A stretch of DNA of 64,000 bases, from assembly GCF_002102155.1 (NCBI RefSeq), contig NZ_LQOU01000043.1, positions 44,672 to 108,671 on the forward strand, written 5' to 3'. Of this stretch, positions 10,001-17,895 are shown one piece after another. Each line of letters opens with the position of its first letter. The first letter of the stretch is position 1. The DNA comes from Mycobacterium europaeum (GTDB lineage: Bacteria > Actinomycetota > Actinomycetes > Mycobacteriales > Mycobacteriaceae). A program made the translations under genes and the position numbers. A model generated the notes under the pieces. That model was given only the letters and a program-made list of their open reading frames with translations, was not told the origin of the DNA and made no database searches.

Positions 10001-10416
10001 TGCAGCACGCTGCAGCCCCCGCCGGCGACGGCGGGCCGCGGCGCCACCGCGGCGACGGTGTCGCGGAACGCGACCACCACCGAGTCCTTGTCGGCGCGCA
10101 CGAACAGCCCGTTCTTGCCGGCGTCGATGCCCCCGGCGGGCAGCGTCGAGACCACCAGGCCGCCGCCGGCGGGCAGGGTGGCGATCGCCGCGCACGGGAC
10201 GGAGATGTCCAGCGCGCGGGGCGCACCGGACACCAGGGGCGCGGTGACCTGGGCGACGTGCCCGTCCACGGTGCCCTGCGGCCACAGCACCGTCGCAGTG
10301 GTTTGGCTGACCGGGAGCAGCGGGACGAGCACGCACAACAGCAGTCCGACGATTCCGGCGCCGGCGGCCACCAACCGTGGGATCCGCTGCGATCGCTGAT
10401 TACCGTCGGGGGACAC
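7093..10416 (-). CDS. embA: Arabinosyltransferase EmbA
   Basis: 1107-residue arabinosyltransferase, partner of EmbB in making the terminal hexa-arabinofuranosyl motif of arabinogalactan. GTG at 10416 (VSPDGNQRSQRI) was chosen because it aligns with the start of M. tuberculosis EmbA; the open frame runs further upstream into the neighbouring genes, where it is not coding. The catalytic motif is SSDDGYNLT with Asp284/Asp285, followed by the multi-helix membrane region with NGLRPEPLIALG and a C-terminal lectin-like domain ending PGPIRALP-like (QGPIRALP). The start is 68 bases after an unrelated three-gene cassette that separates it from embC. In M. tuberculosis embC and embA are adjacent. Confidence 0.96.
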   Translation of the reverse strand: MSPDGNQRSQRIPRLVAAGAGIVGLLLCVLVPLLPVSQTTATVLWPQGTVDGHVAQVTAPLVSGAPRALDISVPCAAIATLPAGGGLVVSTLPAGGIDAGKNGLFVRADKDSVVVAFRDTVAAVAPRPAVAGGGCSVLHAWANTGGTGAEFVGIPGASGTLSAEKKPQVGGIFTDLKVPAQPGLSARVDIDTRFITAPTALKRLAMLVGTLAVLTAVVALAALDRHSRGGTLVNWRTPIARLSRYRPRVRWSSWRRVGIATWIADAGVIATLLLWHVIGATSSDDGYNLTIARVAPKAGYIANYYRYFGATDAPFDWYLGVLSRLASVSTAGVWMRLPATLAGIACWLVISHWILRRLGPGRGGLAANRVAVFTAGAVFLAAWLPFNNGLRPEPLIALGVLVTWILVERSIALQRLAPAAVAVFVAMLTATLAPQGLIAVAALLTGARAIARTIRRRRATDGLLAPLAVLVASLSLITVVVFHRQTLATVAESARIKYKVGPTIAWYQDWLRYYFLTVESNPDGSMSRRFAVLVLFLCLFGMLVILLRRGGVPGLASGPAWRLIGTTALGLLLLTFTPTKWAVQFGAFAGLAGALGAVTAFALARIGLHNRRNLTLYVTALLFVLAWATSGVNGWFYVGNYGVPWYDIQPVIASHPVTSMFLTLSILTGLLAAWQHFRMDYAGHTEVEDNRRNRVLASTPLLVVATIMVVGEVASLTKGAVFRYPLYTTAKANLAAISSGLSPQSCAMADDVLTEPDPNAGMLAPAPGQTFGPDGPLGGLNPVGFKPDGVGDDLRSYPVVTKPGVVNSDASPNKPNAAMSDSAGTAGGKGPAGVNGSHAALPFGLDPARTPVMGSYGENSLAATATSAWYQLPPRTPDRPIVVVSASGAIWSYKEDGTFTYGQSLKLQWGVARPDGTTQPLAEVQPIDIGPEPAWRNLRFPLTWAPPEANVARIVAYDPNLSSDQWFAFTPPRVPVLETLQQLMGSRAPVLLDIATAANFPCQRPFSEHLGVAELPQYRILPDHKQTASSSNGWEAGEAGGPFLVTQAMLRTSTISTYLRGDWYRDWGSVEQYFRLVPADQAPDAVIEQGVMTVHGWSRQGPIRALP

Positions 10417-10484
10417 GAGGCTCGATGGTAAGCGAAGCCGCTTTGTCCGCTGAGGACGCGGGGCCGGGGGCGGGCCGCGCAGGT

Positions 10485-11102
10485 TCAGCGGACGAGCCGC
10501 GCGGCCAGCGTCTGCAGCCCGGGGCCGGCGAGGTCGGCCAGGGCGGCGGGCCGGCCGGTCATCGCCATGAGGAGCGTCTCGCCGGGCCCGGTGACCTCCG
10601 GTCCGTGGCCGTGTTCCCAGTCGACGTCGGTGGCGCGCAGGCGCAGGCCCCGGATGCGGCGGCCGGCGCCGAGCCTGGGGTTGCCGGGCACCAGGGCCAG
10701 GACCTGCTCGAGCCGGTCGGCCGGGACGGTGCGGGGCCGGCCCAGCGCGCGGCGGATGTCCTGATGATGGATGGTGCCGTCGACGAGCGCGATCATCCCG
10801 CCGAAACCGGCCGTCAGCCCGCGCGGTTGGAGGTGGGCGCGCAGAAAGTCGAGCAGCTGTGGGGCACTGAAGTCGGTGAACTCGTCGACGCCCACCTGGT
10901 TGGCCCGCACGACCCAGCCCTTCGCGAAGCGCTTGAGCAACCCCAGTGTGCCGAGCTCTTCGTAGCTGATCATGTGCGCGACGACGTCTTTGACCGTCCA
11001 GTCGGCGCACAGGCTGGGCGCCTCCCACTCCTGCGGCGTCAGCGTCGCCAGAAATTCCGCCAGGTCGGCCCGCTCGTCGCGGGCCATGCTCATCAGCGTC
11101 AT
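10485..11102 (-). CDS. Mycothiol-dependent maleylpyruvate isomerase/DinB-like protein
   Basis: 205-residue member of the DinB/YfiT superfamily (mycothiol maleylpyruvate isomerase N-terminal type, TIGR03083-like). The typical N-terminal helix pair with WTVKDVVAHM (residues 35-44) and the later GTIHHQDIRRALGRPR carry the conserved His residues of the metal site. Such proteins use mycothiol or bind metal; the substrate is unknown. Its ATG at 11102 overlaps the stop of the SRPBCC gene (ATGA), making it the last gene of the arsR-SRPBCC-DinB cassette inserted between embC and embA. Confidence 0.75.
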   Translation of the reverse strand: MTLMSMARDERADLAEFLATLTPQEWEAPSLCADWTVKDVVAHMISYEELGTLGLLKRFAKGWVVRANQVGVDEFTDFSAPQLLDFLRAHLQPRGLTAGFGGMIALVDGTIHHQDIRRALGRPRTVPADRLEQVLALVPGNPRLGAGRRIRGLRLRATDVDWEHGHGPEVTGPGETLLMAMTGRPAALADLAGPGLQTLAARLVR

Positions 11103-11584
11103 TGCCGGCTCCCGGCGGGCAGCAGGCGGGCGTAACGATCGAGGTACAGCGGCCAGCCCGCGTCACCGGCGACGCCGTCGGCGACGGATTCCCATCCGGG
11201 GCCGTGGCGGTCCAGGTGGCGATGCTCGAGGTCGACGCGGGTGCGGTTGTCGGATTCCGCGGTGAAGCGCACTTCGACCTCGCTGGTCCTCGACGGGTCG
11301 GGCTCCAGTTGCCAGGTGGGGCCGATGTCCCAGGTGAACACCAGGCGGTGCGGCGGCTCGTAGGCCAGGACTCGCGCCCAGCGGCACACGCTGCCGTCGA
11401 CGCCGCGGTCGTAGATGTGCCCACCGACCCGGGGCTCGAAGACCGTCTCGGCGATCGGGACGGCCAGCAGGTTGTGCTCCCGGGGCTTGAAGTCGCCGAA
11501 CTGCGCGGTGAAGACGGCGAACGCCCGCTCGATCGGGGCGTTGACGACGACGTGGTGTACGACGTTCGGAATGCGCTGCGTCAC
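11099..11584 (-). CDS. SRPBCC (AHSA1-type) domain protein
   Basis: 161-residue START/SRPBCC-fold protein. The pattern VNAPIERAFAVFTAQFGDF near the N-terminus and GHIYDRG...RVLAYEPPHRLVFTW are hallmarks of the Aha1/activator-of-Hsp90-like ligand-binding family. The start is GTG at 11584, overlapping the ArsR stop (GTGA). ArsR-SRPBCC pairs are common in actinobacteria, where the SRPBCC protein is thought to bind a small hydrophobic ligand; the ligand here is unknown. Confidence 0.8.
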   Translation of the reverse strand: MTQRIPNVVHHVVVNAPIERAFAVFTAQFGDFKPREHNLLAVPIAETVFEPRVGGHIYDRGVDGSVCRWARVLAYEPPHRLVFTWDIGPTWQLEPDPSRTSEVEVRFTAESDNRTRVDLEHRHLDRHGPGWESVADGVAGDAGWPLYLDRYARLLPAGSRQ

Positions 11585-11904
11585 AAGTCTTCTCCTTTAC
11601 CCTCATCGATCTTCTGCGCGTAGCCGGCCAGCGCTCGCGTCCAGAACCGGTCGAGGTCGGCGCGCAACGCCTCCAGGCCAGACGGGTCGAGTTGATAGAC
11701 GCGACGGGTGCCCGCGGCGCGGTCACGCACCAGTCCGGCGGACTTGAGCACCTTGAGGTGTTGTGACACTGCAGGCCGGCTGACGGGCAGGTCGCGAGCC
11801 AACTCGCCGACCGCCGACGGGCCGTGCGCGAGACGTTCGACGATGGCCCGCCGCGTTCCGTCGGCCAGGGCCAGCCACACGTCGCCGCTTTGGTAAGTGG
11901 CCAC
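11581..11904 (-). CDS. ArsR-family transcriptional regulator
   Basis: 107-residue winged-helix repressor. Residues 10-75 contain the ArsR fold with ALADGTRRAIVERL, the recognition helix SRPAVSQHLKVL (residues 42-53) and the wing KSAGLVRDRAAGTRRVY. No cysteine pair is present, so it is not a metal sensor of the classical type; it belongs to the SRPBCC-linked subgroup. It heads the cassette lying between embC and embA, 49 bases after the embC stop, and probably regulates the cassette itself. Whether it also affects embAB transcription is an open question raised by the position. Confidence 0.85.
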   Translation of the reverse strand: MATYQSGDVWLALADGTRRAIVERLAHGPSAVGELARDLPVSRPAVSQHLKVLKSAGLVRDRAAGTRRVYQLDPSGLEALRADLDRFWTRALAGYAQKIDEGKGEDL

Positions 11905-11953
11905 GAACGGTAAGTCTACGCTTACGGATGAGTGCCGGGCAAGGCCCGGCTGA

Positions 11954-14900
11954 CTAGGTCTTGCGCAGCGGCGCGGGATTCCACAGGCCGCTGCGGGTGG
12001 CCGTCCCGAGCTGCAGGCGCGCGGGCTGGGCGTCGGCGTAGTACGGCGTCAACCGTTGCAGCGAGCCCCAGTCGCGCGACCAATCGTCCTTCAGGTAGGT
12101 GGCCATGGTCGTCGCCTTCACCAGCAGCTCGGTGACGCCCAGCGGGCCGCCGCCGTTGTTGTCCATCACCGGCGAATTGGCTTCGGCGCCGAAACGGTCC
12201 GGCAGGATGCGCCATTTCGGGGTCTCGTCGACACCGTTCTGGTGTCCGAACGGCCGCTGGCAGGGGAAGGCGAGGCCGACCAGCCAGTCCAGGAACACCG
12301 GGTCTTTGGAGCCGACCACGTCTTGCAGCGTGCGCAGCTGCGGAATCCGTGGCGGTGTGAGCGCGATCCAGTGCTGCGGCGCCAGGTCTTCGTCGTCGGC
12401 GACCAGCCGGATCTGGGTGGCGCTGCCGGGGATGGCCGACAGCGGCAGTCGCAGGTTGCGCCACGCCGGGGAGGCCCCCACGTCGGCGAACTGGAACGAC
12501 CCGCCGGCGTGTCCGCTCGCGGCTTCCTGGTCGGTGGCCCACTGGACCTGGACCTCGCGCGGGTCGAAACGGCCCGCCGCGCTCACCACCAGCAGCGGCC
12601 GCGCCTGGTCGCGGCTGGGCAGCCGATACCAGCCCGACCGCAGGTGGGCCGGCACCTGAATGCCCGGGCGCCAGCTCCCCAGCACGGGCGTGCGGGCGGG
12701 ATCCAGGTTGTAGGGCAGCTGGGCGACCGAACCGTTGATCCCCGGCGCCGGGGTGGTGCCGCCCTCGGTACCGGCCTCGGCGCCGGTGACGAGCTTGTCG
12801 TCGTTGATGAAGCTGCGGTCACCCGGCCGCTCCATTACCGGGTCGGCCCGGACGTCGGCGGGAATCCCGTTGGGCACGAAGGCTTCCGACAGCCCCGCCC
12901 CCAGGGCGTCACCCACCGGCGCGCTCACCGGTGCGAGCATTCCGGCGTTGGGGTCCTGCTCGACCAGCACGTCCTCGGCGAGTCCGCAGGACTTGCCGGT
13001 AAGCGCCTCCAGATTGGACCGACCCACCGACCACGCGGGGTACTGATCGACCATCGCCAGGGTCAGCGACGCGACTTCGAACACCACCAGCGCCCACGTC
13101 GCGATTGCCAACGGGGACTGGATGATTCCCGCTGCCCGCGCCCCGTACCGAGTCCGTGGTGGGCCGTTATCGGGCGACACGAAGTGGAACCACGCCGCCA
13201 GCGCCAGCACCACGACGGTCAGCCCGAGCAGCGCGGTGGCGAACGCATAGTGCCATGCCGGGAACGAATTCGACCACGGCACACCGAAATTCGATACGTA
13301 CCACCAGCCGTTGACGCTGGCGAACGACAGCGCCACCAGGAACAGCACCGCCGCGGCGAACATGGTGCGGTTGCGGCGGGACCGCATCGCCGCCGCGGTC
13401 ACGGCGACCGCGGCCAGCGCACCCAGCGACCCGGCCAGCCCGGCGAACACGCCGAAGTGGTGGGTCCACTTGGTCGGGGTGAACATCATCGCGATGAACG
13501 AGATGATGGTGATCCCGACGATGCGGCGGCTCGGCCCCGCGGCCGTGCCCGGAATCCGGCCCTTGCGCAACGACATGGCGACCGTGATGCCGAGCGCCAG
13601 GACGAGCGCCAACACGGCGAAGCGGCGGGCGACCGATCCGTCGGGGCTGGCCATGAACAGCCGCTCGTAGCGGATGTGTTCGTCGAACCAGCTCAGGCTG
13701 GGCCCCACGGCGCGCTTGAGCATGCTGGCCTGCACCTCGCCGGCCAGGGTCTGGTCGCGGAAGATCAGGATGGCGGTGACGGTGACCGCGGCGAACAGGG
13801 GCGCGACCAACGGCAGCGCGCCGAACAGTTTGGATCGGCGGTGCAGGATGGTCCGCAACGGCCCGATCGCGACCAGCAGGGCACCGATCGAGGCGATGCC
13901 CGTCGGCCCGGAGAACAGCGTCAGGGCGCCGATGATGCAGGCGACCGCCACCGGCAGCAACCGGCTGGTGGCCACCGCGCGTTCGACCGAGCACCAGGTC
14001 AGCAGGATGCCGAGCGCGATGATCGGCTCGGGCCGCAGGCCGTTGTTGAGCGGCAGCCACACGGCCAGGAACATGCCGGCCGCCGTCCAGGCCGCCCCGC
14101 GGTTGTGTTTGACGGCGTGGCCCAGGCGGGGAATGACCTCGCGGCTGATTACCCACCAGCACGTCAGCGCCATCGCCAGGGTGGGCAGCCGCATCCAGAT
14201 GCTGGCGGTGCTGACGTGCGCCCACAGGGCCAGCAGGTCGTAGTACCAGCCGAAGGGGGCCTCCGGCGTGCCGAACCAGCGGTAGTAGTTGGCCATGTAG
14301 CCGGCGTGCTCGGACACCCGGGCCATGGTCAGGATGTAGCCGTCGTCGGAGGTATTGGCGCCGACGAACTGCCACCACACCAGCACCGCGATCACCAGCG
14401 CGTCCAGCGCGCTGACCGACCACCAGCGCGACGGCAGGAAGCGATGGTGCCGGGTGCCGTCGGCGGTGTCGAGCAGGTGCAGCGCGACCAGGGCGGCGGC
14501 GGTCAGCACCACCCCGAGGATCATCGCCGCCATCTTCAGCTGGCTGGGGCTGCTGCTGTAGCGGGTGTCGATGGTCGCCGAGAAGCTCAGGCCCGCCGGC
14601 GCCGGCCCGGTGAGGTCGGTGAACACGCCGACGATCTGGGGCCGGAAGTCGTAGCCGCTCTTCTCCCCGCGCAGCGGCGAGCCGGGGTGCTGTGCGTTGG
14701 GGCCCTGGGCCAGCCCGACGAACTCGGCGGTGACCTTCTCGGCGTGCGCGGTGAAGGTCAACCGCTGGCAGGCCGGGCTGAGCACCTGGCTGAGCGGGGC
14801 GGTCACCACCGCGACGTTGCGCACCACGACCACCAGGTAGTCGTTGGCGCGCTGGATGAGCAGCCCGCGGTCCACGGCCTTGGGGGCCTGCTTGGGCACC

Positions 14901-15220
14901 GTCGACAACAGCACCGTCTTGCCGGCGTTCTGCGGGCCGGTCAGCCCGGCGGCGGCCTGGCACGGCACGGTGACGCTGAGGTCGGTGGCCACGTACCCGA
15001 TCAGCGGCGCGTCGACGCTGCCGAAGGTGCCGTTCTGCGGCCAGTTGAGCTGCGCGGTGGTCTGGTTGACCGGCAGCAGTGGGGTGGCGATGGCCAGCAG
15101 CGTCCCGAGCAGCCCCGCGACGGTGGCCACCAACCGGGCGATCCGGTGGTTGGCACCCCTGTCGGTCACGGTGGTAGATGCTAGTTCTTCGACGCCCGGC
15201 GGCGAGGTGTCGGTGCTCAT
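11954..15220 (-). CDS. embC: Arabinosyltransferase EmbC
   Basis: 1088-residue arabinosyltransferase that extends the arabinan of lipoarabinomannan. ATG at 15220 (MSTDTSPPGVEEL) was chosen; the frame stays open upstream but only as a shadow of aftA. The catalytic motif TSDDGYILTMARV has Asp292/Asp293. Thirteen or so membrane helices precede the periplasmic C-terminal domain (DPNAGMLAP, FPCQRPFGHQNGVDETPKW). Sequence identity to M. tuberculosis EmbC is clearly very high through the membrane region (LWAHVSTASIWMRLPTLAM). It starts 10 bases after the aftA stop, in the dprE1-dprE2-aftA-embC operon. Confidence 0.97.
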   Translation of the reverse strand: MSTDTSPPGVEELASTTVTDRGANHRIARLVATVAGLLGTLLAIATPLLPVNQTTAQLNWPQNGTFGSVDAPLIGYVATDLSVTVPCQAAAGLTGPQNAGKTVLLSTVPKQAPKAVDRGLLIQRANDYLVVVVRNVAVVTAPLSQVLSPACQRLTFTAHAEKVTAEFVGLAQGPNAQHPGSPLRGEKSGYDFRPQIVGVFTDLTGPAPAGLSFSATIDTRYSSSPSQLKMAAMILGVVLTAAALVALHLLDTADGTRHHRFLPSRWWSVSALDALVIAVLVWWQFVGANTSDDGYILTMARVSEHAGYMANYYRWFGTPEAPFGWYYDLLALWAHVSTASIWMRLPTLAMALTCWWVISREVIPRLGHAVKHNRGAAWTAAGMFLAVWLPLNNGLRPEPIIALGILLTWCSVERAVATSRLLPVAVACIIGALTLFSGPTGIASIGALLVAIGPLRTILHRRSKLFGALPLVAPLFAAVTVTAILIFRDQTLAGEVQASMLKRAVGPSLSWFDEHIRYERLFMASPDGSVARRFAVLALVLALGITVAMSLRKGRIPGTAAGPSRRIVGITIISFIAMMFTPTKWTHHFGVFAGLAGSLGALAAVAVTAAAMRSRRNRTMFAAAVLFLVALSFASVNGWWYVSNFGVPWSNSFPAWHYAFATALLGLTVVVLALAAWFHFVSPDNGPPRTRYGARAAGIIQSPLAIATWALVVFEVASLTLAMVDQYPAWSVGRSNLEALTGKSCGLAEDVLVEQDPNAGMLAPVSAPVGDALGAGLSEAFVPNGIPADVRADPVMERPGDRSFINDDKLVTGAEAGTEGGTTPAPGINGSVAQLPYNLDPARTPVLGSWRPGIQVPAHLRSGWYRLPSRDQARPLLVVSAAGRFDPREVQVQWATDQEAASGHAGGSFQFADVGASPAWRNLRLPLSAIPGSATQIRLVADDEDLAPQHWIALTPPRIPQLRTLQDVVGSKDPVFLDWLVGLAFPCQRPFGHQNGVDETPKWRILPDRFGAEANSPVMDNNGGGPLGVTELLVKATTMATYLKDDWSRDWGSLQRLTPYYADAQPARLQLGTATRSGLWNPAPLRKT

Positions 15221-15230
15221 CAGCGGCCCG

Positions 15231-17117
15231 TCAGTGGCTTGCCGGAGGTTTGCGGACGGCCACCACGAACGGGCCGGCGCCGTGGACGACGAACTGGGGG
15301 CTGTCGAAGAGTGCGGCCCGCAGATCGACGGTGTAGCGGCGGACGTTGGGCTGGTTGGGGTAGACGTCCTCGGCGAGCCGCAGCGTGTAGTTGCCGTTCG
15401 CACCGCGGCGCATGAGGAAGACCGTGGGCGGCGGCCAGGGGCAGGTGTCCAGCGCGTGGATGAGCTCGTCGGCGGACTTGAGCTTGGACCACTTCTTGAT
15501 CTGGGCGGCCCGCAGGTCGAACTGCGCCAGCGGGTTGGCGTAGTGCGACGTCAGCCCCTGGAATCCCCAATAGGGATAAAAGGACAGGAAGCTGTAGTCG
15601 GCGGTCATCACCACGGTCTGGTCGCGGGGCCTGCCGGTCACGGTCGCAATGGTGTGGTCGATGTCGGGATAGAACTTCTCCGAGCTCGGCGGCCGCCGGT
15701 CGCCGCGCTGGCCGTTGCCGTCGGTGTCGGTGTAGGCGATGGTGAGATCGGGGCGCAGCACGTCGGGAATGTCCTGGCTGAACGCGATCGCGGCGGCCAG
15801 GCCGACGGCCCCGGCGACGGGAAGGGCGGCGCGGCTCCGCGCGGACAGCGCCCGCGCCGCTTCGACGAACCCGAACGCCCCCGCGGCCACCAGCAGCACG
15901 GTCAGGGTGGGCTGGAGCCGGAACGACAGCAGCGTGGTGCGCGCCAGCGTGGTCAGCATCGACAGCAGCGACCACACGTAGACGGCCAGCACGCCGATGG
16001 CCAGGGCGCCGGCCCGCACCGAGGATCGGGCGCGCAGCACCAGCCACAGGGCGCCGAGCAGGCAGATCGCGCCCAGCAGGGAGAACTGCAGCATCGGGAA
16101 GGTCAGGACGGCGCCGTCGGCCGGCAGATAGTGAAAGGCGCTGCCGGAGTTGCTGATCGGGCTTCCGGCCGCCCGGACCAGGAACGGCAGCCAGGTGGTG
16201 GCGGCGATGACCGCGGCCAGGACGGCGATGACGGCCAGCCGGCGCAGCGGGTCGAGGGCGGCCCTGACGCCGCCCGGCCTGTTTTGATGCCAGCGCAGGA
16301 CCGCCAGCCACAGCGCCATCAGCGCGACGGTGAAGGCGCCGAACCCGAACAGCAGCGAATACCAGGTGGCCGTCCAGCCGAGGAACAACCCGCCCCCCGT
16401 GACGGCGGCCCAGCCGCCCCCGCGCTCGTCGCCGCGCAAGCCCGACCACGTCAGCACCAGCACCGGGGGCAGCAGCACGGTGATCATCGCCGAGTAGGGC
16501 TCGGGCGAGCCGTAGGCGAGCGTGGCCGCCGCGGTCGCCGTCGTGACGATCAACGCGTACTCGAAGCGGACCATCCGCCACCACAGGACCAGCGCGACGG
16601 CGACGGCGACGGTGATCGAGGTGATCGCCCACGGCTTGTAGATCTCCCAGGCGGGCGTGCCGCTCAGCGCCGCGGCCCGACCGCCGATCCAGAACCAGCC
16701 CGGCGGGTAGAACGGCGGCAGCCCGAGGTAGGTCATGTCGCGCAGGGCCGGGCTGTCGGCGAACCGGGTCAGGTACTCGGTGCGGAACTGCTGGTCGACC
16801 GAGATGCCGAACAGATAGAGCTTGGTCGCGCCCAGCGGCATGCCCAACGTCACGACGGTGAACGCGGACACGAAGGCCAGCCCGCCGAGCTGGGCCGCCC
16901 AGCGGTACCGGCCGGACCGCCCCCACGCCCAACCGACGGCGACCAGGCCGGCCAGGCAGCCGACCTGCCCCACCGTGGTCAGCGCGTGCAGCTGGTTGGA
17001 GGACGGGAAGGCCGGCCACTGCACGCGGGCGATAGCCGCCAGCGACACGGCCGCGACGACGACGGCCACCGCGGCCGCCAGCGCGATCTGGCCCAGGGCG
17101 GCCAGCGCGTTACGCAT
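15231..17117 (-). CDS. aftA: Galactan 5-O-arabinofuranosyltransferase AftA
   Basis: 628-residue GT-C glycosyltransferase that adds the first arabinofuranose residues to the galactan chain using decaprenyl-phosphoryl-arabinose. ATG at 17117 is placed directly after the dprE2 stop (17120); a longer frame up to 17201 would overlap dprE2 deeply and is rejected. The protein has about 11-13 membrane segments and a soluble C-terminal domain (from about residue 430, SQDIPDVLRPDLTIAYTDTDGNGQR). The segments FPSSNQLHALTTVGQVGCLAGL and GMPLGATKLYLFGISVDQQF match Rv3792 almost exactly in their central parts. Confidence 0.95.
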   Translation of the reverse strand: MRNALAALGQIALAAAVAVVVAAVSLAAIARVQWPAFPSSNQLHALTTVGQVGCLAGLVAVGWAWGRSGRYRWAAQLGGLAFVSAFTVVTLGMPLGATKLYLFGISVDQQFRTEYLTRFADSPALRDMTYLGLPPFYPPGWFWIGGRAAALSGTPAWEIYKPWAITSITVAVAVALVLWWRMVRFEYALIVTTATAAATLAYGSPEPYSAMITVLLPPVLVLTWSGLRGDERGGGWAAVTGGGLFLGWTATWYSLLFGFGAFTVALMALWLAVLRWHQNRPGGVRAALDPLRRLAVIAVLAAVIAATTWLPFLVRAAGSPISNSGSAFHYLPADGAVLTFPMLQFSLLGAICLLGALWLVLRARSSVRAGALAIGVLAVYVWSLLSMLTTLARTTLLSFRLQPTLTVLLVAAGAFGFVEAARALSARSRAALPVAGAVGLAAAIAFSQDIPDVLRPDLTIAYTDTDGNGQRGDRRPPSSEKFYPDIDHTIATVTGRPRDQTVVMTADYSFLSFYPYWGFQGLTSHYANPLAQFDLRAAQIKKWSKLKSADELIHALDTCPWPPPTVFLMRRGANGNYTLRLAEDVYPNQPNVRRYTVDLRAALFDSPQFVVHGAGPFVVAVRKPPASH

Positions 17118-17119
17118 GA

Positions 17120-17884
17120 TCAGATCGGCAGCTTGCGGAACACGCTCCGCGGAATGTGTCGCAACACCATCATCACGTAACGGAATGCTGCCGGCGCCCA
17201 AACCAATTCCTTACCCTTTGCGGCGGCGGTCACCGCGAGGTTGGCGACATACTCCTTGTCCACGGTGAGCGGGGCCTCCTTGACGTGCGCGCTCATCCGG
17301 GTACGCACCTGACCCGGGCGGATCACCAGAACGCGAACCCCGTACTCGCGCAGCGCTTCCCCGAGTCCCAGATAGAAGCCGTCCAACCCCGCCTTGGTGG
17401 AGCCGTAGACGAAGTTGGACCGCCGCACCCGCTCCCCGGCGACCGTGCTCATCGCGATGATCTGGCCGAACCCCTGGGCGCGCATCTTCTCGCCGAGCAG
17501 CACCCCCACCGAAACGGCGGCCGTGTAGTTGATCTCGGCGGCCAGCACGGCCTTGTGCTGGTCCTGCCACAGCTCTTCGGCGTCGCCGAGGATGCCGAAG
17601 GCGACGATCGCCACATCGACGTCACCGTGGGCGAACGCCTCCTCGATCATCTTCGGGTGGCTGTCGGGGTCGGTGGCCTCGAAGTCGATCAGCTCCACCG
17701 ACCGCGCGCCCGCCGCCTTCATCTGGGCGACGGCGGCATCGCGGCCCGGGTCATTGGGCATGGCGGCCAGCACAATTCGGGCGTGCGCGTTCTGCAGGTA
17801 GCGCTCGCAGATGGCCAGCCCGATCTCGGACGTGCCGCCCAGCAGCAGGATGGTCTGCGGATTCCCCACCGCATCTAAAACCAT
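17120..17884 (-). CDS. dprE2: Decaprenylphosphoryl-2-keto-ribose reductase DprE2
   Basis: 254-residue SDR that reduces the 2-keto intermediate made by DprE1 with NADH, completing epimerisation of decaprenyl-phosphoryl-ribose to -arabinose. The Rossmann motif LLLGGTSEIGLA starts at residue 13 and YGSTK (residues 160-164) is the catalytic YxxxK. ATG at 17884 gives exactly the 254 residues of M. tuberculosis Rv3791; the far longer upstream frame is a shadow of dprE1. It follows dprE1 by 11 bases. Confidence 0.97.
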   Translation of the reverse strand: MVLDAVGNPQTILLLGGTSEIGLAICERYLQNAHARIVLAAMPNDPGRDAAVAQMKAAGARSVELIDFEATDPDSHPKMIEEAFAHGDVDVAIVAFGILGDAEELWQDQHKAVLAAEINYTAAVSVGVLLGEKMRAQGFGQIIAMSTVAGERVRRSNFVYGSTKAGLDGFYLGLGEALREYGVRVLVIRPGQVRTRMSAHVKEAPLTVDKEYVANLAVTAAAKGKELVWAPAAFRYVMMVLRHIPRSVFRKLPI

Positions 17885-17895
17885 TGACGCACCAT

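Noticed and set aside
10417..11424. N-terminal extension of embA by 336 codons
   Set aside because: The upstream part runs antiparallel in frame through the DinB and SRPBCC genes; EmbA homology starts at GTG 10416.
12056..15184. 1042-residue open frame opposite embC, and a 688-residue one opposite embA (8365-10431)
   Set aside because: Both are low-complexity mirror frames of strongly conserved emb genes.
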